Source: Streptomyces sp. NBC_01275 (GTDB lineage Bacteria; Actinomycetota; Actinomycetes; Streptomycetales; Streptomycetaceae). From it: a DNA stretch of 64,000 nucleotides. The translations under genes were made by a program, and so were the position numbers. Positions within the stretch are counted from its first letter, which is position 1; the number at the start of each line of letters is the position of its first letter. Shown here piece by piece: positions 48,108 to 59,400 of the stretch. The notes beneath the pieces are model-generated. The model had not been told where the DNA came from. It saw nothing but the letters and a program-made list of their open reading frames with translations, and made no database searches. The stretch spans positions 7,254,001 to 7,318,000 of the forward strand of contig NZ_JAPEOZ010000001.1 of assembly GCF_026340655.1 (NCBI RefSeq). Reading direction: 5' to 3'.

Positions 48108-49877
48108 ATGTCATACCTGAGCCCCCGCCGCCGTCTCAGAGCACCCCTCGGCCGCGCCGGCGCCGCCGCGGTGGCCACGGCCCTGGCCGCCACCGCAGTC
48201 GCCCTGACGGGCGCATCCGCCCAGGCCACCCCCACCTCGTCCACCACCCTGGTCGTCAACGCCGCACAGACCCTGCGGTCCGTCACCCACGTCGGCACGG
48301 GCAGCCTCTACGGTCTGGCGAGCGCGAGCACCCCCGCCGACAGCCTCGTGCAGCCTCTGAAGCCCAACACGTTCGTCCAGATGGCCCCGGGCGGCAGCCA
48401 GCTCCCCAACGGCGAGCCCGCTCCCGCGGGCGACTCCCTGGTCGTCGCCGCCAAGGCCGCGAGCGCGGGCGCCAAGGTCGTCGTACGGATGCCGGACTGG
48501 TATCCGAACTTCCCCTACAAGTGGGTGAGCTGGAGCGACTGGCTGTCTGCGGTCGACAAGCAGGTGGCCTCGGTGAAGTCCTCCAGCGCCACGAACATCA
48601 GCGCCTACGCGTTGTGGAACGAGCCCGACTGGACCTGGGACACCACCAACGCCGGGGCGTTCAACGCGGGTTGGGCGCGCACGTTCAAGGAGGTGCGGAC
48701 CAAGGACACCACGACGCCGATCCAGGGGCCGAGTTACTCGGTGTGGAACCAGTCCTGGATGAGCTCGTTCCTCACCGACGCCAAGGCGAGCGGCACGGTC
48801 CCCGACGTCATCGCCTGGCACGAACTCCAGGGCAGCCAGGACATCGCCGCCCATGTCTCGGCCTACCGCGCGCTGGAGTCGAGCCTCGGCATCAGCCCGC
48901 GCCCGATCGACATCGAGGAGTACGGCACCCCTGACGAGATGGGCGACTCCGGTGCCCTCATCGGCTATGCCGCCAAGTTCGAACGGACCGGCGTGCGCGA
49001 CGCCGAGCTCGCCTTCTGGAACCACTACGGCACCCTCGGCGACACCCTGACCGACACCGGCGGTTCGCCCAACGGCTCCTACTGGACGTACAAGTGGTAC
49101 GGCGACATGTCCGGGAACATGCTCACCACCACGCCTCCCGCCCAGACCGGCATCGACGGCCTCGCCTCGCTCAACGGCGCGGGCAACCAGATCAGCGTCG
49201 TCGCCGGCGGCTGCACCGGCTCCTGCGCCGTCACGGTCAACGGCCTGAACTCCCTGTCGGCCTTCGGCGGCACGGTCCACGTCAAGCTGGAGTACTCGCC
49301 CGACACCGGCCGCACCACCGCCTCTCCGGGCCCGATCACCATCTCCGACACCGACTACACGGTCTCCGGCGGATCCATCACCGTGCCGGTCACGATGAAC
49401 GCCGCCGACGGCTACCACCTGGTCGTCACCCCCAGCGGGACCTCGACGTCGCTGGCCGGGCGCTACCAGATCACCAACAAGAACAGCGGCCTCGCCCTCG
49501 ACACCGTGAACGCGGGCACCGCCCAGGGCACCTCGGTCGTCCAGGCGACCTCCACCACCGGCACCGACCAGAACTGGACCCTGGTGGCCGCCGGCTCGGG
49601 CCTCTACAAGATCGTCAACCAGAAGAGCGGACTGCTGCTGGGCATCAACACCATGAGCACCAGCAACGGCGGAACGGCCCTGATCTGGGGTGACAACGGC
49701 ACCGCCGACCACCTCTGGCAGGCCATACCGGCCCGTGACGGCTACTACAAGATCGCCAACTACAACAGCGGTCTGCTGCTGGGCGTCGACAGCATGAGCA
49801 CGTCGTCGGGCGCCCAGGTCCTGCAGTGGTCCGACAACGGCACCGCCGACCACCTGTGGAAGCTCACCGCCCGCTGA
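48108..49877 (+). CDS. Secreted clan-A-like glycosidase with C-terminal ricin-type lectin domain
   Basis: 589 residues. Signal peptide with PRRRLR before a hydrophobic stretch and cleavage near SAQA (residue 40), possibly Tat-dependent. The catalytic domain (about 45-330) is TIM-barrel-like with ALWNEPDW (acid/base candidate E172) and PIDIEEYGTPDE (nucleophile candidate E270 or E271), as in GH39/clan A enzymes. A small beta domain follows, then three ricin-type repeats (445-589: YQITNKNSGLALD, YKIVNQKSGLLLG, YKIANYNSGLLLG) for carbohydrate binding. CAGGAGAG precedes ATG 48108. Placed after the importer, it probably frees arabinose-containing sugars from plant polymers; exact family and substrate are open. 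Confidence 0.82.
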   Translation: MSYLSPRRRLRAPLGRAGAAAVATALAATAVALTGASAQATPTSSTTLVVNAAQTLRSVTHVGTGSLYGLASASTPADSLVQPLKPNTFVQMAPGGSQLPNGEPAPAGDSLVVAAKAASAGAKVVVRMPDWYPNFPYKWVSWSDWLSAVDKQVASVKSSSATNISAYALWNEPDWTWDTTNAGAFNAGWARTFKEVRTKDTTTPIQGPSYSVWNQSWMSSFLTDAKASGTVPDVIAWHELQGSQDIAAHVSAYRALESSLGISPRPIDIEEYGTPDEMGDSGALIGYAAKFERTGVRDAELAFWNHYGTLGDTLTDTGGSPNGSYWTYKWYGDMSGNMLTTTPPAQTGIDGLASLNGAGNQISVVAGGCTGSCAVTVNGLNSLSAFGGTVHVKLEYSPDTGRTTASPGPITISDTDYTVSGGSITVPVTMNAADGYHLVVTPSGTSTSLAGRYQITNKNSGLALDTVNAGTAQGTSVVQATSTTGTDQNWTLVAAGSGLYKIVNQKSGLLLGINTMSTSNGGTALIWGDNGTADHLWQAIPARDGYYKIANYNSGLLLGVDSMSTSSGAQVLQWSDNGTADHLWKLTAR

Positions 49878-49885
49878 ACCACCGC

Positions 49886-49915
49886 CGACAGGCCCCCTGG
49901 GCTGGGGGCCTGTCG
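49886..49915. terminator. Strong terminator after the secreted glycosidase
   Basis: CGACAGGCCCCC (49886-49897) and GGGGGCCTGTCG (49904-49915), a perfect 12-bp stem with a 6-nt loop, 9 bp after the stop codon. Confidence 0.92.
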
Positions 49916-50023
49916 CCTCGTCCGAGTGACAGCGGACCGTTCTGACCCGGCCTCATCCGCGGTGCGCAAGCCTGCTCCCCGGACATCCGTCCCCCGGGCT
50001 CCTCACCGCGGCGCCGCCGCCCC

Positions 50024-51553
50024 TCAGATGTCCCGGAAGATCTCGATCTGCGCCCCGATCGAGTTCAGCCGCTCGGCGAGGTCCTCGTAGCCGCGGTTGA
50101 TGACGTACACGTTGCGCAGCACGGACGTGCCCTCCGCGGCCATCATCGCCAGCAGGACGACCACGGCGGGGCGCAGGGCGGGCGGGCACATCATCTCGGC
50201 GGCGCGCCAGCGCGTCGGGCCCTCGACCAACACGCGGTGCGGGTCGAGGAGTTGGAGGCGGCCGCCGAGGCGGTTGAGGTCGGTCAGATAGATCGCGCGG
50301 TTGTCGTAGACCCAGTCGTGGATGAGGGTCTTGCCCTGGGCGACGGCGGCGATGGCCGCGAAGAAGGGCACGTTGTCGATGTTCAGGCCCGGGAACGGCA
50401 TCGGGTGGATCTTGTCGATCGGCGCCTCCAGCTTGGAGGGCCGGACGGTGAGGTCGACCAGACGGGTCCGTCCGTTGTCCGCGAAGTACTCCGGCGTACG
50501 GTCGTGGTCGAGCCCCATCTCCTCCAGGACCGCCAGCTCGATCTCCAGGAACTCGATCGGCACCCGGCGTACCGTCAGCTCGGACTCGGTGACGACGGCG
50601 GCGGCCAGCAGGCTCATCGCCTCGACCGGGTCCTCGGAGGGGGAGTAGTCGACGTCGACGTCGATCTCCGGCACGCCGTGCACGGTGAGCGTGGTGGTGC
50701 CGATGCCCTCGACCGCGACGCCGAGCGCCTCCAGGAAGAAACACAGGTCCTGGACCATGTAGTTGGAGGAGGCGTTGCGGATGACGGTGACGCCGTTGTG
50801 CCGGGCGGCCGCGAGCAGCGCGTTCTCGGTGACCGTGTCCCCGCGTTCCGTCAGCACGATCGGCCGGTCCGGGCGGACCGCGCGGTCGACGACGGCGTGG
50901 TACTGCCCCTCCGTCGCGGCGACCTCGAGCCCGAACCGACGCAGCGCGATCATGTGCGGCTCGATGGTCCGCGTGCCGAGGTCGCAGCCGCCGGCGTACG
51001 GCAGCTTGAAGTGGTCCATCCGGTGCAGCAGCGGGCCGAGGAACATGATGATGGAGCGGGTGCGTACGGCCGCCTCCGCGTCGATCGCCGCCATGTCCAG
51101 CGAGGCCGGCGGCACGAGCTCCAGGTCACGGCCGTCGTTGATCCAACGGGTGCGTACGCCGATGGAGTTGAGCACCTCGAGCAGGCGGTAGACCTCCTCG
51201 ATGCGGGCCACCCGGCGCAGCACCGTGCGCCCCCGGTTGAGCAGCGAGGCGCACAGCAGGGCCACGCAGGCGTTCTTGCTCGTCTTCACGTCGATCGCGC
51301 CGGACAGCCGGCGGCCGCCCACGACGCGCAGATGCATCGGTCCCGCGTAGCCCAGCGAGACGATCTCGCTCTCCAGGGCTTCACCGATACGAGCGATCAT
51401 CTCAAGGCTGATGTTCTGGTTCCCGCGCTCGATACGGTTGACAGCGCTCTGGCTGGTGCCGAGCGCCTCGGCCAGCTGCGCCTGTGTCCAGCCCCGGTGC
51501 TGCCGAGCGTCACGGATGAGCTTGCCGATGCGTACGAGGTAGTCGTCTGCCAT
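50024..51553 (-). CDS. murA: UDP-GlcNAc 1-carboxyvinyltransferase with N-terminal XRE DNA-binding domain
   Basis: 509 residues. Residues 8-66 are a complete XRE helix-turn-helix (IGKLIRDARQHRGWTQAQLAEALGTSQSAVNRIERG). From about 73 the MurA/EPSP fold follows: LSGAIDVKTSKNACVALL (active-site K93-N94), AGGCDLGTRTIEPH with the phosphoenolpyruvate-binding Cys at 190, and LNIDNVPFFAAIAAVAQG. Canonical MurA lacks the DNA-binding head. It would make UDP-GlcNAc-enolpyruvate, the first step of peptidoglycan synthesis, as a second MurA beside the housekeeping copy, and might also bind DNA. No ribosome site precedes ATG 51553, so a leaderless transcript is likely. Divergent from a TetR gene. Confidence 0.92.
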   Translation of the reverse strand: MADDYLVRIGKLIRDARQHRGWTQAQLAEALGTSQSAVNRIERGNQNISLEMIARIGEALESEIVSLGYAGPMHLRVVGGRRLSGAIDVKTSKNACVALLCASLLNRGRTVLRRVARIEEVYRLLEVLNSIGVRTRWINDGRDLELVPPASLDMAAIDAEAAVRTRSIIMFLGPLLHRMDHFKLPYAGGCDLGTRTIEPHMIALRRFGLEVAATEGQYHAVVDRAVRPDRPIVLTERGDTVTENALLAAARHNGVTVIRNASSNYMVQDLCFFLEALGVAVEGIGTTTLTVHGVPEIDVDVDYSPSEDPVEAMSLLAAAVVTESELTVRRVPIEFLEIELAVLEEMGLDHDRTPEYFADNGRTRLVDLTVRPSKLEAPIDKIHPMPFPGLNIDNVPFFAAIAAVAQGKTLIHDWVYDNRAIYLTDLNRLGGRLQLLDPHRVLVEGPTRWRAAEMMCPPALRPAVVVLLAMMAAEGTSVLRNVYVINRGYEDLAERLNSIGAQIEIFRDI

Positions 51554-51565
51554 GAGGCTGAGGTT

Positions 51566-51581
51566 ATCTCAGATATGAGAT
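51566..51581. promoter_or_regulatory. Inverted repeat between XRE-murA and tetR
   Basis: ATCTCAGATATGAGAT has perfect 6-bp arms (ATCTCA/TGAGAT) around 4 bp and lies 13 bp upstream of the murA start codon. The same architecture recurs before aconitase at 52299-52316. Confidence 0.65.
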
Positions 51582-51620
51582 GGTGCCTCTCGAGGGGGCC
51601 ATTCGGGTGATGGCCCGTCA

Positions 51621-52295
51621 ATGTGGTCCGGGGGTACGCCTGCGACGTCACCTACAAGTCGGATCAAATCTACTCAGTTCGGGTCCCGGCGGCTCGCCGT
51701 CGACGCCGCCGAACGCGTGCTTCTGCGGGCCGGGGCGACCGCGCTGACCAGCAGGGCGGTCACCGCTGAAGCGGGCTGCGCCAAAGGCGTGCTGCGCCGG
51801 CGCTTCGCCGACTTCGACGCCTTCCTCGCGGAGCTGGTCCTGAACCGCATCGGCCGGCTCCGGCTCCGGGCGGCGGACCCGGACGTGTCCGCCGGGACCG
51901 GCGCCGTCGTAGGCGATCTCACCGCCGCCCTGACGGAGCTGTTCGGCTCGGTCGCCGTGGCGATCGTCGCCCTGGTCGTCTCCCGCGACGGGCTGCGCGC
52001 CCGTCTGCGCGCCGCCGGCTCGACGGGCGTACCCCTCCTGGCGGAGGCGGCGGCCCTCCTCGCCGAGTATCCGGCCGCCGAGCGCGCCCGTGGCCGCATC
52101 GCCCCGGACGCCGACGCCGACGCCGACACCCTCGCCCCCGCCCTGATCGGCGCGGCCCATCTGCTGTTCGCGGGCGGAGGGATGGGCGAGCCGCCGCGGG
52201 AAGGGGGGGCGAAGGTCGTGCGGGCGGTGGTGGGCGGGGTGGTTTCCGAAGGCGGGGGCGAGCCTGGGCATGACCATTCAGCCCCCATGTACTAG
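51621..52295 (+). CDS. TetR-family regulator upstream of aconitase
   Basis: About 224 residues. HTH in RRLAVDAAERVLLRAGATALTSRAVTAEAGCAKGVLRRRFADFDAFLAEL, then a helical ligand domain with LVVSRDGLRARLRAAGS. The end (GEPPREGGAKVVRAVVGGVV) is usual. No ribosome site stands before ATG 51621; a start near residue 20 is possible. Its gene is flanked on both sides by the same TATCTC-type inverted repeat, one towards XRE-murA and one towards aconitase. Corynebacteria use a TetR protein (AcnR) to repress aconitase; this may be the analogue, by position only. Confidence 0.85.
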   Translation: MWSGGTPATSPTSRIKSTQFGSRRLAVDAAERVLLRAGATALTSRAVTAEAGCAKGVLRRRFADFDAFLAELVLNRIGRLRLRAADPDVSAGTGAVVGDLTAALTELFGSVAVAIVALVVSRDGLRARLRAAGSTGVPLLAEAAALLAEYPAAERARGRIAPDADADADTLAPALIGAAHLLFAGGGMGEPPREGGAKVVRAVVGGVVSEGGGEPGHDHSAPMY

Positions 52296-52298
52296 AGT

Positions 52299-52316
52299 TA
52301 TCTCGACATCGAGATA
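52299..52316. promoter_or_regulatory. Operator-like palindrome before aconitase
   Basis: TATCTCGACATCGAGATA is a perfect 7-4-7 inverted repeat, four bases after the tetR stop and about 130 bp before the aconitase start. It has the same plan as 51566-51581. Confidence 0.7.
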
Positions 52317-52353
52317 TCTGCCGAGGCGCACCGCAGCCGCCCACCCTGGTAAG

Positions 52354-55160
<2,807 letters not shown>

Positions 55161-55185
55161 GCGGTTCGGCGAGGCAGGCAGTCGA

Positions 55186-55217
55186 GGGCCGCATCCCCGG
55201 TGACGGGGGTGCGGCCC
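55186..55217. terminator. Terminator after aconitase
   Basis: GGGCCGCATCCCC (55186-55198) and GGGGGTGCGGCCC (55205-55217) form a 13-bp stem with one wobble and a 6-nt loop, between acnA and the convergent regulator gene. Confidence 0.92.
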
Positions 55218-55243
55218 TTCGCCGTGCCGGACCCCCTGACGCC

Positions 55244-56245
55244 CTACACCCAGCCGCGCTGCGCCGCCCGCATCCCCAGCTGGAACCGGCTCGCCGCCCC
55301 CAGCCGCTCCTGCAGGTCGCTCACCCGCCGCCGCAGAGTCCTCAGGCTCACGCCCAGATGGCGGGCCACGGCCTCGTCCTTCATCCCGGCCGCCAGCAGT
55401 CGGGTCAACGTCCGGTCGCCCTCGGAGAGTTCACCGTCATCGGTCGGCCGGCCGAGCGGCGTGGCCTGCTGCCAGGCCAGGTCGAAGAGCTTCTGCAGCG
55501 CCTCGGTCACCGCAGAGTGCCGTACGACCGCCGCGCAGTAGCCGCCCGCCTCGGACGAGGTCAGCGGAAGCATCGCCCGACGTCCGTCGACCACCAGCAT
55601 CTTGACCGGCACCGAGGGCAACACCCGGGCCTGTTCGCCCAGTTCGACCATTTTCCAGGCGTGGAACAGGACGTCCGGATCCTCCAGGGCGGTCGCCGCG
55701 TAGACCGTGCGATAGACGATCCCGCGGCTGAGCAGATCGGACTGGAGGTCCAACTGCGGTGTGCGCGGGGCCAGATACGGGGGAGTGTCGAAGACGCACA
55801 CCTCGTGCTCGGCGCGTGCGTACAGCTCTTCCAGTCGTGCGGCGTTGGCGCCCTCCCCGGAGACCACCTCGACCAGCCGGGACGGCTCCTCCCGCAGCAG
55901 CCCCGCCTCGTACGCGGTCGCCATCTCCTCGGCGGTGGCGGCGAGCAGCTCGGACTCCGTCTCACGCTGCCGGATCAGCGCGCGGATCGCCACCCGCGGG
56001 TCGACCGCGCGTAACCCGCCCATGGAGTCCGGCGGTTGCAGCAGACCGAGCGCGAGCAGCCGGTTGCAGGAATCGCGGACCTGGGTCGCGGTGGCGCCGG
56101 TCAACAGCGCCCAGCCGGCCGCGTCCGCGTCGGGCTGATGGAGGATCGACTGGTACACCAGCTCGTCGAAGGCGGAGACCCCCACCGCGGACCAAGGGCT
56201 CGCGGCAGGGGTCTGACTTGCTGTGTCGTATGCCGTGTTCACCAT
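55244..56245 (-). CDS. LuxR-type helix-turn-helix regulator with TrmB-like N-terminus
   Basis: 333 residues. The N-terminal region resembles a TrmB winged helix (AFDELVYQSILHQPDADAAGWALLTGATATQVRDSCNRLLALGLL). The middle is a PLD-like sensor part (FDTPPYLAPRTPQLDLQSDLLSRGIVYRTVY ... VKMLVVDGRRAMLPL). The C-terminus is a LuxR HTH (LTRLLAAGMKDEAVARHLGVSLRTLRRRVSDLQERLGAASRFQLG). This three-part design is common in streptomycetes, often next to secreted hydrolases. It lies 150 bp downstream of the subtilase gene on the same strand and may control it; target unknown. Confidence 0.9.
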   Translation of the reverse strand: MVNTAYDTASQTPAASPWSAVGVSAFDELVYQSILHQPDADAAGWALLTGATATQVRDSCNRLLALGLLQPPDSMGGLRAVDPRVAIRALIRQRETESELLAATAEEMATAYEAGLLREEPSRLVEVVSGEGANAARLEELYARAEHEVCVFDTPPYLAPRTPQLDLQSDLLSRGIVYRTVYAATALEDPDVLFHAWKMVELGEQARVLPSVPVKMLVVDGRRAMLPLTSSEAGGYCAAVVRHSAVTEALQKLFDLAWQQATPLGRPTDDGELSEGDRTLTRLLAAGMKDEAVARHLGVSLRTLRRRVSDLQERLGAASRFQLGMRAAQRGWV

Positions 56246-56319
56246 GTCCCGGCACGGTAGAGGATCTTTGTTAAGGCTGTGGATCTAGTGCGCGGGACAA
56301 GGAGCGGGCACCGCCTCTT

Positions 56320-56400
56320 CAGGCCGTCTGCGTCAGGCCGTCTGCGTCAGGCCGTCTGCGTCAGGCCGTACGTCGGGCCGTCTGCGTCGGGCCGTCTACT
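56320..56400. repeat. 14-bp tandem repeat, about six units, at the subtilase 3' end
   Basis: CAGGCCGTCTGCGT occurs three times perfectly from 56320, followed by a shortened unit and two variants with CGGGCCGTCTGCGT, reaching the stop codon of the subtilase gene (56396-56398). The remaining 75 bp up to the regulator start hold its promoter region. Confidence 0.9.
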
Positions 56401-59400
56401 TCAGGCCGAACGCCCGCAGCACGGTCTGGTCGATCCCGTTGCCGTCGCGGTCGGCGGCCCGCACGCGCAGCGACACCGACTCGGCGCCCTTCGCGGGCTT
56501 GAACTTCGCCTTCCCGTTCTTGACCTTCACTTCCTTCCAGGACGTGCCGTCGTCATAGGAGACCCAGGCCTTCAGGCTGCTCGCCCGCACGCTTCCCAGC
56601 TGGTTCGCGACCGGCAGCCCGATCTCCAGCTCCCGGCCGCTCCTGGCCCGGTTGAGGAGGTCGAGGCCCTTCGGGGCGATGCCGACGGTGAGCAGCGGCA
56701 ACGCCGTCTCGGCGTCGGTGTGCGCCGAGGCGAAGGTCCACTCGGTGTGCGTGCTCGTGGAGTACTCGGCCCAGGCCGCCCGGCGCTGTACGTCCAGGTC
56801 GAAGCGGTACGAGGCCTTCGTCGCCGGGACGTCGAAGACGCCGTACCCGCCGAACGTCGAGTCGCCGAGCAGCTGTCCGTCCGCGTAGAGCTTGCCCTTC
56901 GCTGTGCTGTCCGTGCCGTCGATGTACCCGTAGTGGCCCGGCGTGGAGTCGGTCAACTCCGCCACCGACATGGTGAGTTTGTCGCCGGTGCGTTCGGAGA
57001 GACCGTACTCCTCACTGGTTCCCGGGCGGATGACCTGACGCAGCCAGTTCTCACTGGGCGCCGTGCCCGCCTTGCTGAAGGTCTGCAGCGGGCTCCACTG
57101 GCCCCTGAACGTGTTCCAGTTCGGATAGACGACGTGCCAGGTACGGGTGTCGGGGTCGACGTAGTAGTACTCGTCGCGTTCCGTGCCCAGCTGCATGTAC
57201 ACGCTGCTCTCGACGCCGAAGAGCTGCCACGGGCGGAAGGTGTACAGGGTGTCCGCGCCGATCTCGCCGGCCGTGGCGCCGTAGTAACTGGCCTTCCGCT
57301 TCACCGTGTTGGACTTGTCCATGCTGTAGGTCTGGTTCGCGGAGATGGCGCCGCTCTGCGCGACGAGCACGTTGTAGACATAGGGGCTGACCGGTGTGCC
57401 GCTCAGCTTCAGCTTGACCTTCTTGCCGGTCTTCAGCAGGTCGGTGAGCTTGGCGCCCTCCTCGCCGGTGGCGATCATCAACGGGACCGTGGTCGCGCGG
57501 TCCACGGCCTCGATCCAGAAACCGGGCTTCTGGCGGTAGGCGATCAGGTAACCCGCGCCGGCCTTGGTCGCGTTGTCCAGAGCGCTCTGGGCCCGCTCCG
57601 TGGCGCCGAGCGAGACCACCGCCACCTTGCCCTTGACGTCGAGCCCCGCGAAGTCGGCCTCGGTACCGCCGCCCGCGTCCACCGCCTGGACCTTGTGGTC
57701 ACCGCTGATCTTCAGAGGGAAGTCGTTGTAGGTCTGCGAGTAGTAGAGCGAGGACAGCTCGGTCTTCTCCGGGCTGGTGACGCTCGCCGTCAACTCCTTC
57801 TCGTACAGCCGGAACTTGGCGGAGAACTCCAGGGATCCCTCGGTGACCTGCGGGGTCGGCGCCACATAGACGTGGTCGGTCCAGAAGCCCTGGCTGTAGG
57901 TGAGCCCCCAGGCGTTGGCCGGTCCCTCGCGGTGCACATTGGTGCTGAAGCCCTTGAACTCGGAGTCCTGCTTCGTCTTCGGCTTGATCTCCACCGCCTT
58001 GCGGGCGTCGAGGACGACCTCGGTGTCCGCGTTCACCTTGATCTCGGGGTTGGCGACGACCGAGGTCCCGACGGTCACGCCGCCCCCGTCCCGGTCCGGG
58101 ATCCAGGTCGCTATGTGGTAGGTGCCGGCCGGAACCTGCCAGGTCCAGCCGGTGCCGAGGAAGCCGTACTCGTCGGGGATCGCGCCGTTCAGCTCCATGA
58201 GGGTGTAGATCGACCCCCCGGTGGGCGCCTTGCCGTCGCGGCCGAGGAGCGAGACCTTGAGGTCGTAGGTCTTCGGGGCCTTCTCGAAGCCGACGGCCGT
58301 GGTGATCCGGATGCCGTCGGCGATCGCCGTGATGTGGCCCGTGTATCGGCCCTCCGCCTCCTGCGCGGGGTCGACGCCGACCGGGACCGACGCGGTGCCT
58401 CCTGCGGGCACGGTCAGCGTGCTGTCGCCCAAGGTGACATCGGCGAGGGAGGACGAGATCTTCAACTCCACCGCCTTGTCGGTGGTGTTGGTGTACGTGA
58501 TGTCCTTGGTGGCGACGCCGGTGTCGCCGTTCTCGAACTTGCCGAAGCTCAGCGTCGGGGTCGCGAAGACGTTCTGCCCGACGGCCCGCACCGCGTCGAC
58601 CCGGCCGTCGCCCTGCTCGAACACGGAGTCGTCGGCATGCGTCTTCGCCGTACTGGCCAGGGCTTCCTTGATCTGCTCGCCCGTCCAGTCCGGATGCGCC
58701 TGCACGACCAGCGCCGCCGCGCCCGCGACATGCGGGGTCGCCATCGACGTGCCGCTCGCCGTCGTGTAGTCGTCGTCGACCGGCGTACCCATGGCGGTGC
58801 CGGCGGCGCGGGCCGCCGTGATGTTCACGCCCGGCGCGGTGATCTCCGGCTTGACCGCGAAGTCGCCGAGGCGCGGGCCGCGGCTGGAGAACGACGCCAG
58901 CTGGTCCGACTTGTCGACCGCGCCCACGGTCAGCGCCGAGTCGGCGATGCCCGGGGTGCCCACGGTCTGCTCGCCCGGGCCCGCGTTGCCCGACGCGATC
59001 ACGAAGAGGACGCCGGTGGACGCGGACAGCTCGTCGACGGTCTCACTGAGCACGTCGGACGGGCCGGACGCCGTACCGCCCAGCGACATGGAGACGATCT
59101 TCGCGCCGGAGTGCGCCGCCCACTCCATGCCGTCGAGGATCCAGGAGGTCTGGCCACGACCGTCGTCGCCCAGCACCTTGCCGACCAGCAGCTCCGCGCC
59201 CGGCGCCACACCCTTGCGTCGGCCGTCCGAGGCCGCGCCCGAGCCGACGATCGTGGACGCCACATGGGTGCCGTGGCCGAAGCCGTCCTGCACGGTCTCG
59301 TCCGGTACGAAGCTCTGCGACCCGGCGATCTTCCCGGCCAGGTCCGGGTGCCCGGCGTCCACGCCGGTGTCCAGGACCGCGACCTTCACGCCGCTGCCGT

